Numbered from the stretch's first letter, positions 53,528-62,485 are shown. The stretch is 64,000 nt of DNA from DASQPA01 sp963756455 (GCA_963756455.1 CAVWNC010000001.1:806001-870000); one strand, 5' to 3'. Made by a program: numbers and translations. The notes: generated from the sequence alone by a model not told the origin.

Positions 53528-55480
53528 ATGCCGTCTACTGAACAGAACCAGCGATTGCTCGCCCTTGATGAGGACGACGCGGCTGCCAACCCGGAGGAGT
53601 ACCAGAAACTCCTCGAGCTGTATGACGACAGCATGCGCAACCTCACCGAAGGCGAAATCGTCATGGGGCGCGTGATCGGCGTCACCTCGAACTCGGTGAT
53701 CGTGGACGTCGGATACAAGTCCGAAGGTCTGATCCCGATCGAGGAGTTCACCGGCCGCGACGGCAAGCTCTCCGTCGAGATAGGGGAAGAGGTCGACGTC
53801 CTCCTGGAGAAGACCGAGGACCTGGAAGGACACGTGCTGCTCTCCTTCACCAAGGCCCAGCGGATGCGCAAGTGGACCGAGGTGGAGCGCGCCTACAAGG
53901 ATGGCAAGGTCATCAAAGGCCGGGTCATCGAGCGCATCAAGGGCGGCCTGACGGTCGACGTCGGCCTGCGCGCCTTCCTGCCCGGGTCGCTCGTCGACAT
54001 CAAGCCGGTCAAGAACCTCGAATCGCTCCGCGGCCAGGAGATGGACTTCAAGGTCATCAGCCTCGACCGCCGGCGCAACAACATCGTCCTCTCGCGCAAG
54101 GCGGTGCTCGAAAAGGAGCTCGAGAAGAAGAAGGCCGAGACCCTGAAGCGGCTCGAAGAGGGCGCGCAGCTCAAAGGCGTCGCCAAGAACATCACCGACT
54201 ACGGGGTGTTCATCGACCTGGGCGGCATCGACGGTCTCCTCCACATCACCGACATCTCGTGGGGCCGGGTCAACCACCCCTCCGAGCACTTCTCGGTGGG
54301 GGATGAGGTCGAGGTGGTGGTCTTGAAGTTCGACCCCGAGACGGAGCGCGTCTCGCTCGGCTACAAGCAGAAGAGCGACGATCCCTGGACGCTCGTCGAC
54401 AAGAAGTACCCCATCGGCTCGCGGGTCAAGGGCCGGGTCGTCTCGCTCGTCGACTACGGCGCCTTCGTCGAGATCGAGGAGGGGGTCGAGGGTCTCATCC
54501 ACGTCTCCGAGATGTCGTGGACCAAGAAGGTCGTCAATCCGGCGAAGATCCTGGAGGTCGGCGACGAGGTCGAGGCGATCGTCTCCGAGCTCGACATGGA
54601 CCAGCGGCGGATCAGCCTGTCGCTCCGGCAGACCGAGAGGAATCCCTGGGAAGAGCTGACCGACACCCACCCCGAGGGCAGCGTCATCGAGGGCCGGGTG
54701 CGGAACCTGACCGAGTTCGGCGCCTTCGTCGAGATCACCGAGGGGATCGACGGCTTGATCCACGTCTCCGACATGAGCTGGACGAAGCGGGTCAAGCACC
54801 CGTCCGAGGTGCTCAAGAAGGGTGACCTGGTGAAGGCGCGGATCACCAACATCGACGTCGAAAACCAGCGGGTGTCTTTGTCGATCAAGGAGTTCATGCC
54901 CAACGAGTGGCAGGACTTCGCGAACGGCCACCACGTCGGCGACGTGCTCGACGGCCGGATCGTCAACGTCACCGACTTCGGTCTCTTCATCGACATCTAC
55001 AACGGTTTGGAAGGTCTCGCCCACGTGAGCGAGATCGAGGTGGCGGCCGGCTCCAAGCTCGAAGACCACTACCAGGTCGGCGAGTGGGTGCGGGCCCGCA
55101 TCCTGCGGATCGAGGAGGACGAGAAGAAGGTCGGCCTCTCGATGCGCGGCGTCTCGCAGCCGGGGACGGACGAGATCGCGGAGCTCGAAGCGGCGGCGGC
55201 GGCCAAGAAGGCGTCGGACTACCGGCCCGGCCGGGAGGCCGCGAAGGAGAGCGGCGTCGTCAAGGCGGCGGCCGAGGACGAGGGTGGGGAGGAAGCCCCG
55301 GTCAAGCGCAAGAAGGGGAAGTCGGCGGAAACCGATATGATGGCGGACGCCGGGGACTCGGCCGACGCCGAAGCCGAGGACGCTGAAGACGCCGAAGAGG
55401 ACGAGCACGACCATGACGGGCATGCCGGCATGGCCGAGCACGCCGAGAACGCCGAGCACGACGAGACCCCCGAGGATTAG
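53528..55480 (+). CDS. rpsA: 30S ribosomal protein S1
   Basis: Protein of 650 aa. AAGGAGGT lies 11 bases before the ATG. Six S1 RNA-binding (OB) repeats follow: GEIVMGRVIGV about 40, GKVIKGRVIER about 125, GAQLKGVAKNITDYGVFIDLG about 215, GSRVKGRVVSLVDYGAF about 300, GSVIEGRVRNLTEFGAF about 390 and GDVLDGRIVNVTDFGLF about 475. It brings mRNA to the 30S subunit. The last 100 residues are an unusual low-complexity tail rich in Asp, Glu, Ala and finally His (EDEHDHDGHAG). The tail is probably disordered. It heads a cluster running to coaBC. Confidence 0.97.
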   Translation: MPSTEQNQRLLALDEDDAAANPEEYQKLLELYDDSMRNLTEGEIVMGRVIGVTSNSVIVDVGYKSEGLIPIEEFTGRDGKLSVEIGEEVDVLLEKTEDLEGHVLLSFTKAQRMRKWTEVERAYKDGKVIKGRVIERIKGGLTVDVGLRAFLPGSLVDIKPVKNLESLRGQEMDFKVISLDRRRNNIVLSRKAVLEKELEKKKAETLKRLEEGAQLKGVAKNITDYGVFIDLGGIDGLLHITDISWGRVNHPSEHFSVGDEVEVVVLKFDPETERVSLGYKQKSDDPWTLVDKKYPIGSRVKGRVVSLVDYGAFVEIEEGVEGLIHVSEMSWTKKVVNPAKILEVGDEVEAIVSELDMDQRRISLSLRQTERNPWEELTDTHPEGSVIEGRVRNLTEFGAFVEITEGIDGLIHVSDMSWTKRVKHPSEVLKKGDLVKARITNIDVENQRVSLSIKEFMPNEWQDFANGHHVGDVLDGRIVNVTDFGLFIDIYNGLEGLAHVSEIEVAAGSKLEDHYQVGEWVRARILRIEEDEKKVGLSMRGVSQPGTDEIAELEAAAAAKKASDYRPGREAAKESGVVKAAAEDEGGEEAPVKRKKGKSAETDMMADAGDSADAEAEDAEDAEEDEHDHDGHAGMAEHAENAEHDETPED

Positions 55481-55491
55481 CCGTGAGACCC

Positions 55492-55535
55492 GGAGCGTGC
55501 GGCCTTCCCCGGCAAGGGCGAGGGCCGCACGCTCC
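55492..55535 (+). terminator. Perfect 13-bp inverted repeat after rpsA
   Basis: GGAGCGTGCGGCC and GGCCGCACGCTCC, separated by 18 bases, 11 bases past the rpsA stop. No U tract follows. It may be a terminator, an attenuator before the HU-like gene, or an mRNA stability element. Confidence 0.6.
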
Positions 55536-55561
55536 CCTAGCGCAGGGACGGGAGACGGGAG

Positions 55562-55867
55562 ATGACGGTTGCCTCGAAAGACGGGATGACGAAAGCGGAG
55601 CTGGTCGAAGAGGTCGCGCGGAGCACCCAGCTCACCAAGAAGCATGCCGAGATCATCGTCAACACGGTGTTCGACAGCATCGTCCATTCGCTCAAGGATG
55701 GCGAGAAGATCGAGCTGCGCGGGTTCGGGAGCTTTCGCATCCGGCACCGCGGAGCGCGCACGGGGCGCAACCCCAAGACCGGCGACAAGGTGAAGGTCCC
55801 GCCCAAGAGGATCCCCTACTTCAAACCGGGCAAGGAGCTGCGCGAGCTGCTCAACGACGAGTGCTGA
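55562..55867 (+). CDS. HU/IHF-family DNA-binding protein
   Basis: Protein of 101 aa (a second ATG at 55586 gives the usual 93-residue length). MTKAELVEEVARSTQLTKKHAE, GEKIELRGFGSFRIRHRGARTGRNPKTG (in parts) and VKVPPKRIPYFKPGKELRELL are the HU/IHF dimerisation and arm motifs. Placement just after rpsA is where ihfB (himD) lies in many proteobacteria, so an IHF-beta-like bending role is plausible. It could also be the general HU. It is preceded by a strong hairpin. Confidence 0.95.
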   Translation: MTVASKDGMTKAELVEEVARSTQLTKKHAEIIVNTVFDSIVHSLKDGEKIELRGFGSFRIRHRGARTGRNPKTGDKVKVPPKRIPYFKPGKELRELLNDEC

Positions 55868-55877
55868 ACCTCCCGGG

Positions 55878-56390
55878 ATGGATACTCTTTTCACACCCTG
55901 GAGGTATTCCTACATCACCCAGACGGCCGTGACTCCGGCCTCGCCGGTCGAAGAAGAGTGTTTCTTCTGCGCCGCGGCGCGCGATCCTCACGCCGTCGAC
56001 GCTCCCGAAGGGCTGGTGGTGGCGAAGACCGGGCATCACCTGGTGATGCTCAATCTCCACCCCTACGCGAGCGGCCACCTGATGGTGGCGCCGCTCGTCC
56101 ACTTCGCCTCTCCCCAGGAAGAGGACGAGGCGGCGCGGGCCGAGTTCTGGCCGCTGGTGCTCAAGGCCCAGCGATTGCTGGCCGGGGCGTACGCGCCCCA
56201 CGGCTTCAACCTGGGGATGAACCTGGGGAAGCCGGCGGGGGCGGGAGTGCCGGGGCACTTCCACTTCCACCTGGTGCCGCGCTGGACGGGCGACACCAAC
56301 TTCATGACCGTGCTGGGCGAGGTGAGGCTGGTCCCGGAGGACCCCCGCCAGGCCCGCGAGCGCCTGCGAGCGCTCTTCCACAGCGCTTAG
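55878..56390 (+). CDS. HIT family nucleotide hydrolase/phosphorylase
   Basis: Protein of 170 aa starting 11 bases after the HU stop. The HIT motif is GHFHFHLVPRW (HxHxHxx) near 133-143, with CFFCAA (possible zinc pair) near 29-32 and VMLNLHPYASGHLMVAP near 55. These cytoplasmic proteins hydrolyse or phosphorolyse Ap4A-type dinucleotides or AMP conjugates. It is part of the rpsA-coaBC cluster. Confidence 0.92.
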   Translation: MDTLFTPWRYSYITQTAVTPASPVEEECFFCAAARDPHAVDAPEGLVVAKTGHHLVMLNLHPYASGHLMVAPLVHFASPQEEDEAARAEFWPLVLKAQRLLAGAYAPHGFNLGMNLGKPAGAGVPGHFHFHLVPRWTGDTNFMTVLGEVRLVPEDPRQARERLRALFHSA

Positions 56391-56412
56391 CCGTTTGAGA
56401 ACCCGAGAAGAA

Positions 56413-56856
56413 ATGGAGGCGATGCCCGTGTCGGAGCCCATCCCAAGCTCCCCCCAGCAACCGGTAGAACGGCCGGCGGTGCCGCGCGCCGTGGCCAACC
56501 CGCTCCTGGCGGCGGTCCTCGCCTGGCTGGTGCCGGGCGCCGGACACCTCTTCCTCAAGCGGGGAGGGCGCGCCGTGCTCTTCTTCGCCCTCGTTTTGGT
56601 CTCCCTGATCATCGGCTGCAAGCTCCAGGGCAACCTCTACACCCCGGTCGCCGGGCAGCCGCTCACGCTGCTCGCGACCTGGGGCTGCATGGGGATCGGC
56701 GCTCCCTACTTCGGCCTGCGCTACCTGCTCGACTACCATGGCGAGATCAACGCGGCGGGCTACGAATACGGCACCGCCTTCATCCTCACCGCGGGGCTCA
56801 TGAACCTCCTCCTGGTGCTCGACGCCTGGGACATCGCCCAGGGCAAGAAGGAGTAA
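56413..56856 (+). CDS. Small polytopic membrane protein
   Basis: Protein of 147 aa from the ATG at 56413; a TTG at 56395 is possible. After a Pro-rich cytoplasmic start, there are three or four membrane helices: NPLLAAVLAWLVPGAGHLFL (about 29-48), AVLFFALVLVSLIIG (about 56-72), a middle segment near 88-105 and AFILTAGLMNLLLVLDAW (about 124-141). PGAGHLFLKRGGRA resembles the TM2-type PGxGHxYLGR motif of small bacterial membrane proteins. The function is unknown. It lies between HIT and lpxB. Confidence 0.8.
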   Translation: MEAMPVSEPIPSSPQQPVERPAVPRAVANPLLAAVLAWLVPGAGHLFLKRGGRAVLFFALVLVSLIIGCKLQGNLYTPVAGQPLTLLATWGCMGIGAPYFGLRYLLDYHGEINAAGYEYGTAFILTAGLMNLLLVLDAWDIAQGKKE

Positions 56857-56863
56857 GACTAGG

Positions 56864-57055
56864 ATGTCCCACTTCCTCCTGATGGTCGTCTACGCGCTCC
56901 TCGTGAGCCTCTTCTTCACCGCCCTCTGGCGCCGCGAGCGCGGCGAGCAGGTGAAGCTTTTCCTGCAGCTCTTCCTGGGAATGGTCGTGGGCGGCCTGGC
57001 CGTGGCCTGGCTCATGTACCCCTTCCCGGCCGGGCCTCCGGCGCCCATCCCGTGA
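56864..57055 (+). CDS. Small single- or two-helix membrane protein
   Basis: Protein of 63 aa, 8 bases after the preceding gene and 3 before lpxB. FLLMVVYALLVSLFFTALW and LFLQLFLGMVVGGLAVAWL are likely two membrane spans linked by a basic loop (RRERGEQVK). It has no family assignment. Its tight spacing suggests it is a real member of the operon rather than a spurious frame. Confidence 0.7.
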   Translation: MSHFLLMVVYALLVSLFFTALWRRERGEQVKLFLQLFLGMVVGGLAVAWLMYPFPAGPPAPIP

Positions 57056-57058
57056 GGC

Positions 57059-58243
57059 ATGCCCGCGGCCTCTGATCCTCTCCTCGTCGTCGCCGGCGAG
57101 GCGTCCGGCGACCTCCATGGCGCCCGCCTGATCACGGAGCTCCGGCGGCTCGACCCGGGCCTTCGGACCTTCGGCCTGGGCGGCGACCAGATGCAGGCCG
57201 CGGGGCTTCAGGCGGTCGCCCACAGCTCCGAGATCTCGGTCGTGGGGATCACCGAGGTGCTGAAGATCCTCTCCCGGGCGCGGCAAATCTTCGCCGCGAT
57301 CCTCAAGGAGGTGGAGCGGCGCAAGCCGCGCGGGGCGGTGCTCATCGACTTCCCGGACTTCAATCTCCGCCTGGCCAAGGAGCTTAAAGCCCGTGGGGTG
57401 CCGGTCGTCTACTACATCAGCCCGCAGGTCTGGGCCTGGCGCCGCGGGCGGGTGAAGACGATCGCCAAGGTGGTCGACCGCATGCTCGTCCTCTTCCCCT
57501 TCGAGGTCGACTTCTACTCCCGCGCCGGGGTCTCCGTCGTCCACGTCGGCCATCCGCTGGTCGACGAGGTGCCCGAACGGACGAATATCTGGACGAGCGT
57601 CTGGGCGTCAGAAGTAAAGCGCGGCGAACCGGCGGGGCCGTACCGCATCTCTCTCCTCCCCGGCTCGCGCCGCTCCGAGGTCGAGGCGCTCCTCCCGACG
57701 ATGCTCCAGGCGGTGGCCCTCCTCGCCCGCGAGCTCCCCATCGAGGTCCAGATCATCCGCGCCCCGACGATCCCCGAGGAGATGCTCGCCGAGGAGATCG
57801 AGCTGTCGGGCCTGCCGGTCCACGTCGTCTCGGGCTCGCCGCAGGAGCCGGACGCCAGGTTCGACGCCGTCGCCGAGTCCCATCTGGCCCTCTGCGCCTC
57901 GGGCACGGCGACCCTGGAGGTCGGGCTCCTCGGCACGCCCATGATCGTCGTCTACCGGCTGGGAGGTTGGACCTATCTCCTCGCCCGCGCCCTCGTCCGC
58001 CTGCCCGACATCGCCCTCGTCAACCTGGTCCTCGGCCGGCGGGCGGTGCCGGAGCTGATCCAGGGGGAGGCGACGCCGGCGCGGATCGCCGCCGAGGCGG
58101 CCCGGCTGCTCGGCGACCGTGTCGCCTTGGCCCGCATCCGCGAGTCGCTCGCCGAGGTGCGGGGGCGGCTTGGGGCCGGCGGTGCCAGCGTGCGGGCGGC
58201 GCGCGAGGTGGCGACGTTCCTCCGCCTGGGAGTCGCGGCGTGA
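57059..58243 (+). CDS. lpxB: Lipid-A-disaccharide synthase
   Basis: Glycosyltransferase of 394 aa joining UDP-diacylglucosamine and lipid X to form lipid A disaccharide at the inner membrane. LVVAGEASGDLHGARLI at the N-terminus, FGLGGDQM, VVGITEVLK, IDFPDFNLRLAK, YYISPQVWAWRRGRVKTI (in parts), FPFEVDFY, HVGHPLVDEVP, LLPGSRRSEVE and LCASGTATLEVGLLGTPMIVVYR all match LpxB. Together with msbA and the following acyltransferase, this shows the organism makes LPS. The stop overlaps the msbA GTG (GTGA). Confidence 0.96.
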   Translation: MPAASDPLLVVAGEASGDLHGARLITELRRLDPGLRTFGLGGDQMQAAGLQAVAHSSEISVVGITEVLKILSRARQIFAAILKEVERRKPRGAVLIDFPDFNLRLAKELKARGVPVVYYISPQVWAWRRGRVKTIAKVVDRMLVLFPFEVDFYSRAGVSVVHVGHPLVDEVPERTNIWTSVWASEVKRGEPAGPYRISLLPGSRRSEVEALLPTMLQAVALLARELPIEVQIIRAPTIPEEMLAEEIELSGLPVHVVSGSPQEPDARFDAVAESHLALCASGTATLEVGLLGTPMIVVYRLGGWTYLLARALVRLPDIALVNLVLGRRAVPELIQGEATPARIAAEAARLLGDRVALARIRESLAEVRGRLGAGGASVRAAREVATFLRLGVAA

Positions 58244-60159
58244 GCCCTCCGAGCGCCCCGAGCTCCAGCCTTCGCGAGCTGCGGATTTTCTTCTGGCGCT
58301 ACGCCCGCCGCTACACCGGCTGGCTGGCGCTCGCGGCGGTCTCGATCCTCGTCTTCGCCGCCGCCACCGCCGCCATCGCCTCGCTCGTCAAGCCCATCTT
58401 CGGCGAGGTGCTGCTCTCGAACGACATGCCGAGCGCGCTCAACCTCACCGCGCACCCGGCGGTCAGCCAGGCAGGAAAAGCCCGAGCACCCAAGGCGGAG
58501 ACGCCGCTCGCCCACTGGGCGGAGAAGCTCAACCTGGCGCAGCGGATCGACGACGGCTACCAGTCGTTGAAGCGCCGCCTGGGGGTGGGACCGGCAGAGG
58601 TCGTCTACTTCGTGCCGCTCCTCTTCGTCGTCGTCTTCCTCCTCCGCAGTCTGGCGGATTTCGTCTCCGGCTATTCCTTCCAGCATCTCGGGCTGGGGAT
58701 GACGACGGACATCCGGAACGACCTCTACGAGCGGGTCTTGAACCAGTCGAGCCGCTTCCATGCCGAGCATCCGTCGGGGGAGCTGGTGGCGCGGGTGATC
58801 AACGACGTGGCGCTGATGCAGAACGCGGTGTCCAACCGGCTTTTGGACCTCCTCCAGCAGTCGGTGACCCTCGTCTTCCTCCTGGCGCTCCTGCTGTCGA
58901 CCCACTTCAAGCTGGCGCTCATCTCGCTCATCGCGGCGCCGGTCATGCTCTACCCGATCGTCCGCTTCGGCAAGGGGATGCGCAAGACGAGCCACCGGAG
59001 CCAGGAGCGGATGGCGGATCTGGCGAGCCTGATGGCGGAGGGCATCCGCGGCCACCGGGTGGTCAAGGCGTTCGGCATGGAGGAGTTCGAGCTCGGCCGC
59101 TTCCGCCAGGCCACGCGGCGGCATCTCAAGGTCAACCTCTGGGCGCAGATGCTGTCGAACGCCGCCGGTCCGGTCGTCGAGTCGCTCGCCGTCCTCGGGG
59201 CGGCGGCGCTCCTGGTCTACGCGGGAAAGAGCATCCGCTCGGGGGCGCTCACCGGTCCGGAGCTGATCGCCTTCCTGACGACGCTCTTCATGATGTACGA
59301 CCCCATCCGCAAGCTCAACAAGGTGAACCTCATCCTCCAGGAGGCGGCGGCGGCGGGGGAGCGGGTGTCGCGGGTGATGGCGATCGAGAACGAGGTGCGG
59401 GACGTCCCCGGGGCGCGGGCCGTCGGCACGGTCGAGAAGGGGATCGCCTACGAGGGGGTCTCCTTCGCCTACGACGACCGGCCGGTTCTCCGCGAGGTCG
59501 TCCTCCCCGTCCGGGTGGGCGAGATCGTCGCCCTCGTCGGACCCTCGGGAGCGGGGAAGTCGACCCTCGTCAACCTCCTGCCGCGCTTCTTCGATCCGAA
59601 CTCGGGGCGGGTGACGATCGACGGCACCGACATCCGGCAGATCGACCTGAAGAGCCTCCGCGCCCTGATCGGCCTGGTCACCCAGGACACGGTGCTGTTC
59701 AACGACACCATCCGCGCCAACATCGCCTACGGCCACTCCGACCTGCCCTTGGAGCGGGTGCGCGAGGCGGCGGCCGCCGCCTATGCGGACGAGTTCATCA
59801 TGCAGATGCCGCACGGCTACGATACGGTGATCGGCGAGTCGGGGCTCCGCCTCTCGGGGGGCCAGCGGCAGCGCCTGGCGATCGCCCGGGCGCTTTTGAA
59901 AAACGCCCCGATCCTGATCCTCGACGAGGCCACGTCGCAGCTCGACAGCCAGTCGGAGTCGCTGGTCCAGAAGGCGCTCACCAACCTGATGCAGGACCGG
60001 ACGACCCTCGTCATCGCCCACCGCCTGTCGACGGTGATGCGGGCCGACCGCATCGTCGTCATGGACAACGGCAAGATCGTCGAGGAGGGGACCCACCGCG
60101 AGCTGATCTCCCGGGGCGGGGCTTATAAGCGGCTGTATGACCTGCAGTTCCGGGTTTAG
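58240..60159 (+). CDS. msbA: MsbA-type lipid ABC exporter
   Basis: Protein of 639 aa from a GTG overlapping the lpxB stop. N-terminal half-transporter with about six membrane helices (first: WLALAAVSILVFAAATAAIASL). NBD: GPSGAGKST near 434 (Walker A), LSGGQRQRL near 538 and ILILDEATS near 558. There is a loop insertion of about 65 residues between TM1 and TM2 (SNDMPSALNLTAHPAVSQ … KAETPLAHW), longer than in E. coli MsbA. It flips lipid A core to the periplasmic leaflet. Operon context with lpxB supports the name. Confidence 0.92.
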   Translation: MSPPSAPSSSLRELRIFFWRYARRYTGWLALAAVSILVFAAATAAIASLVKPIFGEVLLSNDMPSALNLTAHPAVSQAGKARAPKAETPLAHWAEKLNLAQRIDDGYQSLKRRLGVGPAEVVYFVPLLFVVVFLLRSLADFVSGYSFQHLGLGMTTDIRNDLYERVLNQSSRFHAEHPSGELVARVINDVALMQNAVSNRLLDLLQQSVTLVFLLALLLSTHFKLALISLIAAPVMLYPIVRFGKGMRKTSHRSQERMADLASLMAEGIRGHRVVKAFGMEEFELGRFRQATRRHLKVNLWAQMLSNAAGPVVESLAVLGAAALLVYAGKSIRSGALTGPELIAFLTTLFMMYDPIRKLNKVNLILQEAAAAGERVSRVMAIENEVRDVPGARAVGTVEKGIAYEGVSFAYDDRPVLREVVLPVRVGEIVALVGPSGAGKSTLVNLLPRFFDPNSGRVTIDGTDIRQIDLKSLRALIGLVTQDTVLFNDTIRANIAYGHSDLPLERVREAAAAAYADEFIMQMPHGYDTVIGESGLRLSGGQRQRLAIARALLKNAPILILDEATSQLDSQSESLVQKALTNLMQDRTTLVIAHRLSTVMRADRIVVMDNGKIVEEGTHRELISRGGAYKRLYDLQFRV

Positions 60160-60164
60160 GGGGA

Positions 60165-60207
60165 GGGACGGACACGGACGGGAACACGGACAGGGACACG
60201 GACTCGG
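60165..60207. repeat. Short GGACACGG-type low-complexity repeat
   Basis: Repeated six-base pieces (GGACAC GGACGG GAACAC GGACAG GGACAC GGACTC) between msbA and the acyltransferase. It is a simple-sequence tract with period 6/12, possibly affecting the spacing of the next ribosome site. Confidence 0.6.
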
Positions 60208-60221
60208 GGGGAGGGAAGACC

Positions 60222-60875
60222 TTGGCCCTGTCGATGGTGGCGGCGGGGTTCATCCGGGCTCTGCGGGCGACGGTCCGGGTTCGGTACCATGGGGCGGCGG
60301 AGATCCGGGCGGCGGAGGCGGCGGGGCGGCACTTCATCCTCGCTTTCTGGCATCGGCACCTGCTGCTCATGCCCTACGGCTACCGCGGGCGCCGGATTTC
60401 GGTCCTGGTGTCGCAGAGCCGGGACGGCGAGCTGATCGCGCGGACCGTGGCGCGGCTGGGGATCGATTCCTCGCGGGGCTCGACGACCCGCGGCGGCACG
60501 GCGGGGATGCGGGCGCTCCTCAGGAAGGCGAGAGAAGGGTACGATCTGGCGTTCACCCCCGACGGTCCCAAAGGGCCGGCCTCGGTGGTGCAGCCGGGGG
60601 TGATCCTCGCCGCCGCGGCGACCGGGCTGCCGATCTGGCCGGTGGCGATGGCCGCCAGCCGCTGCCGGCGCCTGCTCTCCTGGGACCGTTTCGTCGTCCC
60701 AATGCCGGGAGCCCGGGTCCACTTCGTCTACGGCGAGCCGCTCGCGGTGGCCCGGCGGGAGGGACCGGAGGCGGCACAGGCGGCCGCTGCGGAGCTCGCC
60801 CGGCGCCTCAACGCGGCCGAGACGGAGGCCGAGCTGGAAGCAACGATGGAAGGCAAACGCCAGGCTCGAACGTGA
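60222..60875 (+). CDS. Lysophospholipid acyltransferase-like (DUF374) protein
   Basis: Protein of 217 aa from TTG 60222, which has GGAGGGAAG upstream; ATG 60234 is an alternative. The DUF374 acyltransferase pattern is visible: ILAFWHRHLLLMPY (HxxxxM/D catalytic site), VSQSRDGELIARTVARLGI, RGGTAGMRALLR and DLAFTPDGPKGPASVVQPGV. It is probably involved in lipid A late acylation or phospholipid remodelling at the inner membrane, in keeping with lpxB-msbA just upstream. Confidence 0.88.
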   Translation: MALSMVAAGFIRALRATVRVRYHGAAEIRAAEAAGRHFILAFWHRHLLLMPYGYRGRRISVLVSQSRDGELIARTVARLGIDSSRGSTTRGGTAGMRALLRKAREGYDLAFTPDGPKGPASVVQPGVILAAAATGLPIWPVAMAASRCRRLLSWDRFVVPMPGARVHFVYGEPLAVARREGPEAAQAAAAELARRLNAAETEAELEATMEGKRQART

Positions 60876-60876
60876 G

Positions 60877-60897
60877 GCCCCGCTTCGGAGGCGGGGC
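60877..60897 (+). terminator. Hairpin between acyltransferase and yicC
   Basis: GCCCCGC and GCGGGGC with a TTCGGAG loop, directly after the acyltransferase stop and 17 bases before the yicC ATG. There is no U tract. It may reduce read-through or protect the upstream mRNA end. Confidence 0.55.
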
Positions 60898-60913
60898 GAA
60901 AGAGGAGACTTGA

Positions 60914-61792
60914 ATGCGCAGTATGACCGGGTATGGGGAGGCCGCGGCGGAGAGCGCCCGCCATGCCGTCACCGTTTCCCTGCGGGCCGTCAACCACCGC
61001 TTCCTGGACCTCCAGGTCCGGCTCTCCGAGGAGTGCCGGGGCTGTGAGTCGCTGCTCCGCGATCTGGTGGGCAAGGTGATCGCCCGTGGACGGGTCGAGA
61101 TGCGGGTCGAGGTGCGCTCGATCGCCGAGCGTCGGGCGACCGTAGAGCTCCACCGCGGGGTGGTCGAGGCCGCCTACGCCGCCACCCACCAACTGGTCGA
61201 AGAGGGGCTGATCGAGCGCGGTCTGTCGGCCGGCGACCTCCTCCGCATCCCCGAGGCCCTGCGGGTCGAGCTTCTGGGCGGCGGCTGGGACGACGAGGAC
61301 CAGGAGCTTCTCCTCAAGGTGGCGGGGGAGGCCATCGCCCAACTCGCCGGGAGCCGCGAGCGCGAAGGGGGGAGCCTCGCCGCGATCATGGCGGATCGCC
61401 TGACGAGCCTCGGCGAGGTGGTCGCCCGTCTCGACGCCCTGCGCGTCCCGGTCCGCGACGAGCTGTCGGCGGGCTTGAAGAAGCGCCTTGCCGAGCTTCT
61501 GGAGTCGCAGTCGATCGACGAGTCGCGCCTCGCCCAGGAGGTGGCTCTCCTGGTCGACCGGAGCGACGTCTCGGAGGAGATCGACCGCCTGCGCTCGCAC
61601 CTCGACCACTTCCGCTCGGTGATCGCGGAGAGCGCGCCGGCCGGCAAGCGGCTCGATTTCCTCTCCCAGGAGGTCTTTAGGGAGCTCAACACCCTGGGCG
61701 CCAAGTGCCGGAACGCCGAGATGACCCGTGCCGTTCTCGACGCCAAGGTGATCTGCGAGCAGCTCCGCGAACAGGTCCAGAACGTAGAGTGA
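60914..61792 (+). CDS. yicC: YicC family endoribonuclease
   Basis: Protein of 292 aa. MRSMTGYGEA, LRAVNHRFLDLQVRL, RGRVEMRVEV, and the C-terminal SDVSEEIDRLRSHLDHFRSVI, GKRLDFLSQEVFRELNTLGAK (in parts) and CEQLREQVQNVE are diagnostic for YicC/YloC. The E. coli member is an endoribonuclease acting on small RNA. The gene is next to gmk as in many bacteria, and its stop is 5 bases before the gmk start. Confidence 0.95.
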   Translation: MRSMTGYGEAAAESARHAVTVSLRAVNHRFLDLQVRLSEECRGCESLLRDLVGKVIARGRVEMRVEVRSIAERRATVELHRGVVEAAYAATHQLVEEGLIERGLSAGDLLRIPEALRVELLGGGWDDEDQELLLKVAGEAIAQLAGSREREGGSLAAIMADRLTSLGEVVARLDALRVPVRDELSAGLKKRLAELLESQSIDESRLAQEVALLVDRSDVSEEIDRLRSHLDHFRSVIAESAPAGKRLDFLSQEVFRELNTLGAKCRNAEMTRAVLDAKVICEQLREQVQNVE

Positions 61793-61797
61793 CCGCC

Positions 61798-62436
61798 ATG
61801 GAAACCCAACGCGGCGAGCTCTTCATCATCTCCGCCCCCTCGGGGACGGGGAAGACGACCATCATCCGCCGGCTGCTGCACCGCGACCTGATGTTCGACA
61901 GCGTCGTCTTCTCCGTCAGCCACACGACCCGGAAGCCCAGGGGGAGCGAGATCGACGGCGAGGACTACCACTACGTCGAGCACGAGGTGTTCCAGAGGAT
62001 GATCGAAGACGACCAGTTCCTCGAATGGGAGCAGGTCCACAACAACTACTACGGGACCGCCCGGGCGGAGGTCGTGCCGCGCCTGGAGCGGGGGGTCGAC
62101 GTGCTGCTCGACATCGACGTCCAGGGGGCGGCCCGGGTCCGCGTCAGCTTTCCGCAGGCGCACAGCATCTTCATCCTCCCGCCGAGCTACGAGGTTCTGG
62201 AGAAGCGGCTGCGCCACCGCGGCGACGAGGAGAAGGAGATCGCCCGTCGATTGGCGGTCTCGAAGCGGGAAGTGACGTGTTTTGAACAGTATGACTATGT
62301 TATAGTGAGTGACGACGCCCATCATGCGAGCGACGTCCTGGCGGCGATCATCCTGGAGAAGCGTCACCGCCGGGAGCGCATGCGAGACCGCATCCAACAC
62401 ATCCTGAAGGACTTTAAAGACCAGACTTCCTCGTGA
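61798..62436 (+). CDS. gmk: Guanylate kinase
   Basis: Protein of 212 aa. GELFIISAPSGTGKTTIIRRL (in parts; P-loop residues 12-21), VSHTTRKPRGSEIDGEDYHYV, LEWEQVHNNYYGTAR, LDIDVQGAARVR and FILPPSYEVLEKRLRHRG match guanylate kinases. It phosphorylates GMP to GDP. The frame is open upstream, but the ATG at 61798 directly precedes the P-loop strand. It is followed by rpoZ, the common pairing. Confidence 0.97.
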   Translation: METQRGELFIISAPSGTGKTTIIRRLLHRDLMFDSVVFSVSHTTRKPRGSEIDGEDYHYVEHEVFQRMIEDDQFLEWEQVHNNYYGTARAEVVPRLERGVDVLLDIDVQGAARVRVSFPQAHSIFILPPSYEVLEKRLRHRGDEEKEIARRLAVSKREVTCFEQYDYVIVSDDAHHASDVLAAIILEKRHRRERMRDRIQHILKDFKDQTSS

Positions 62437-62485
62437 AGATACGGACGGGCGTCCCTCGGGAGCCCGCCCCAAGGAGAGCGATTCC

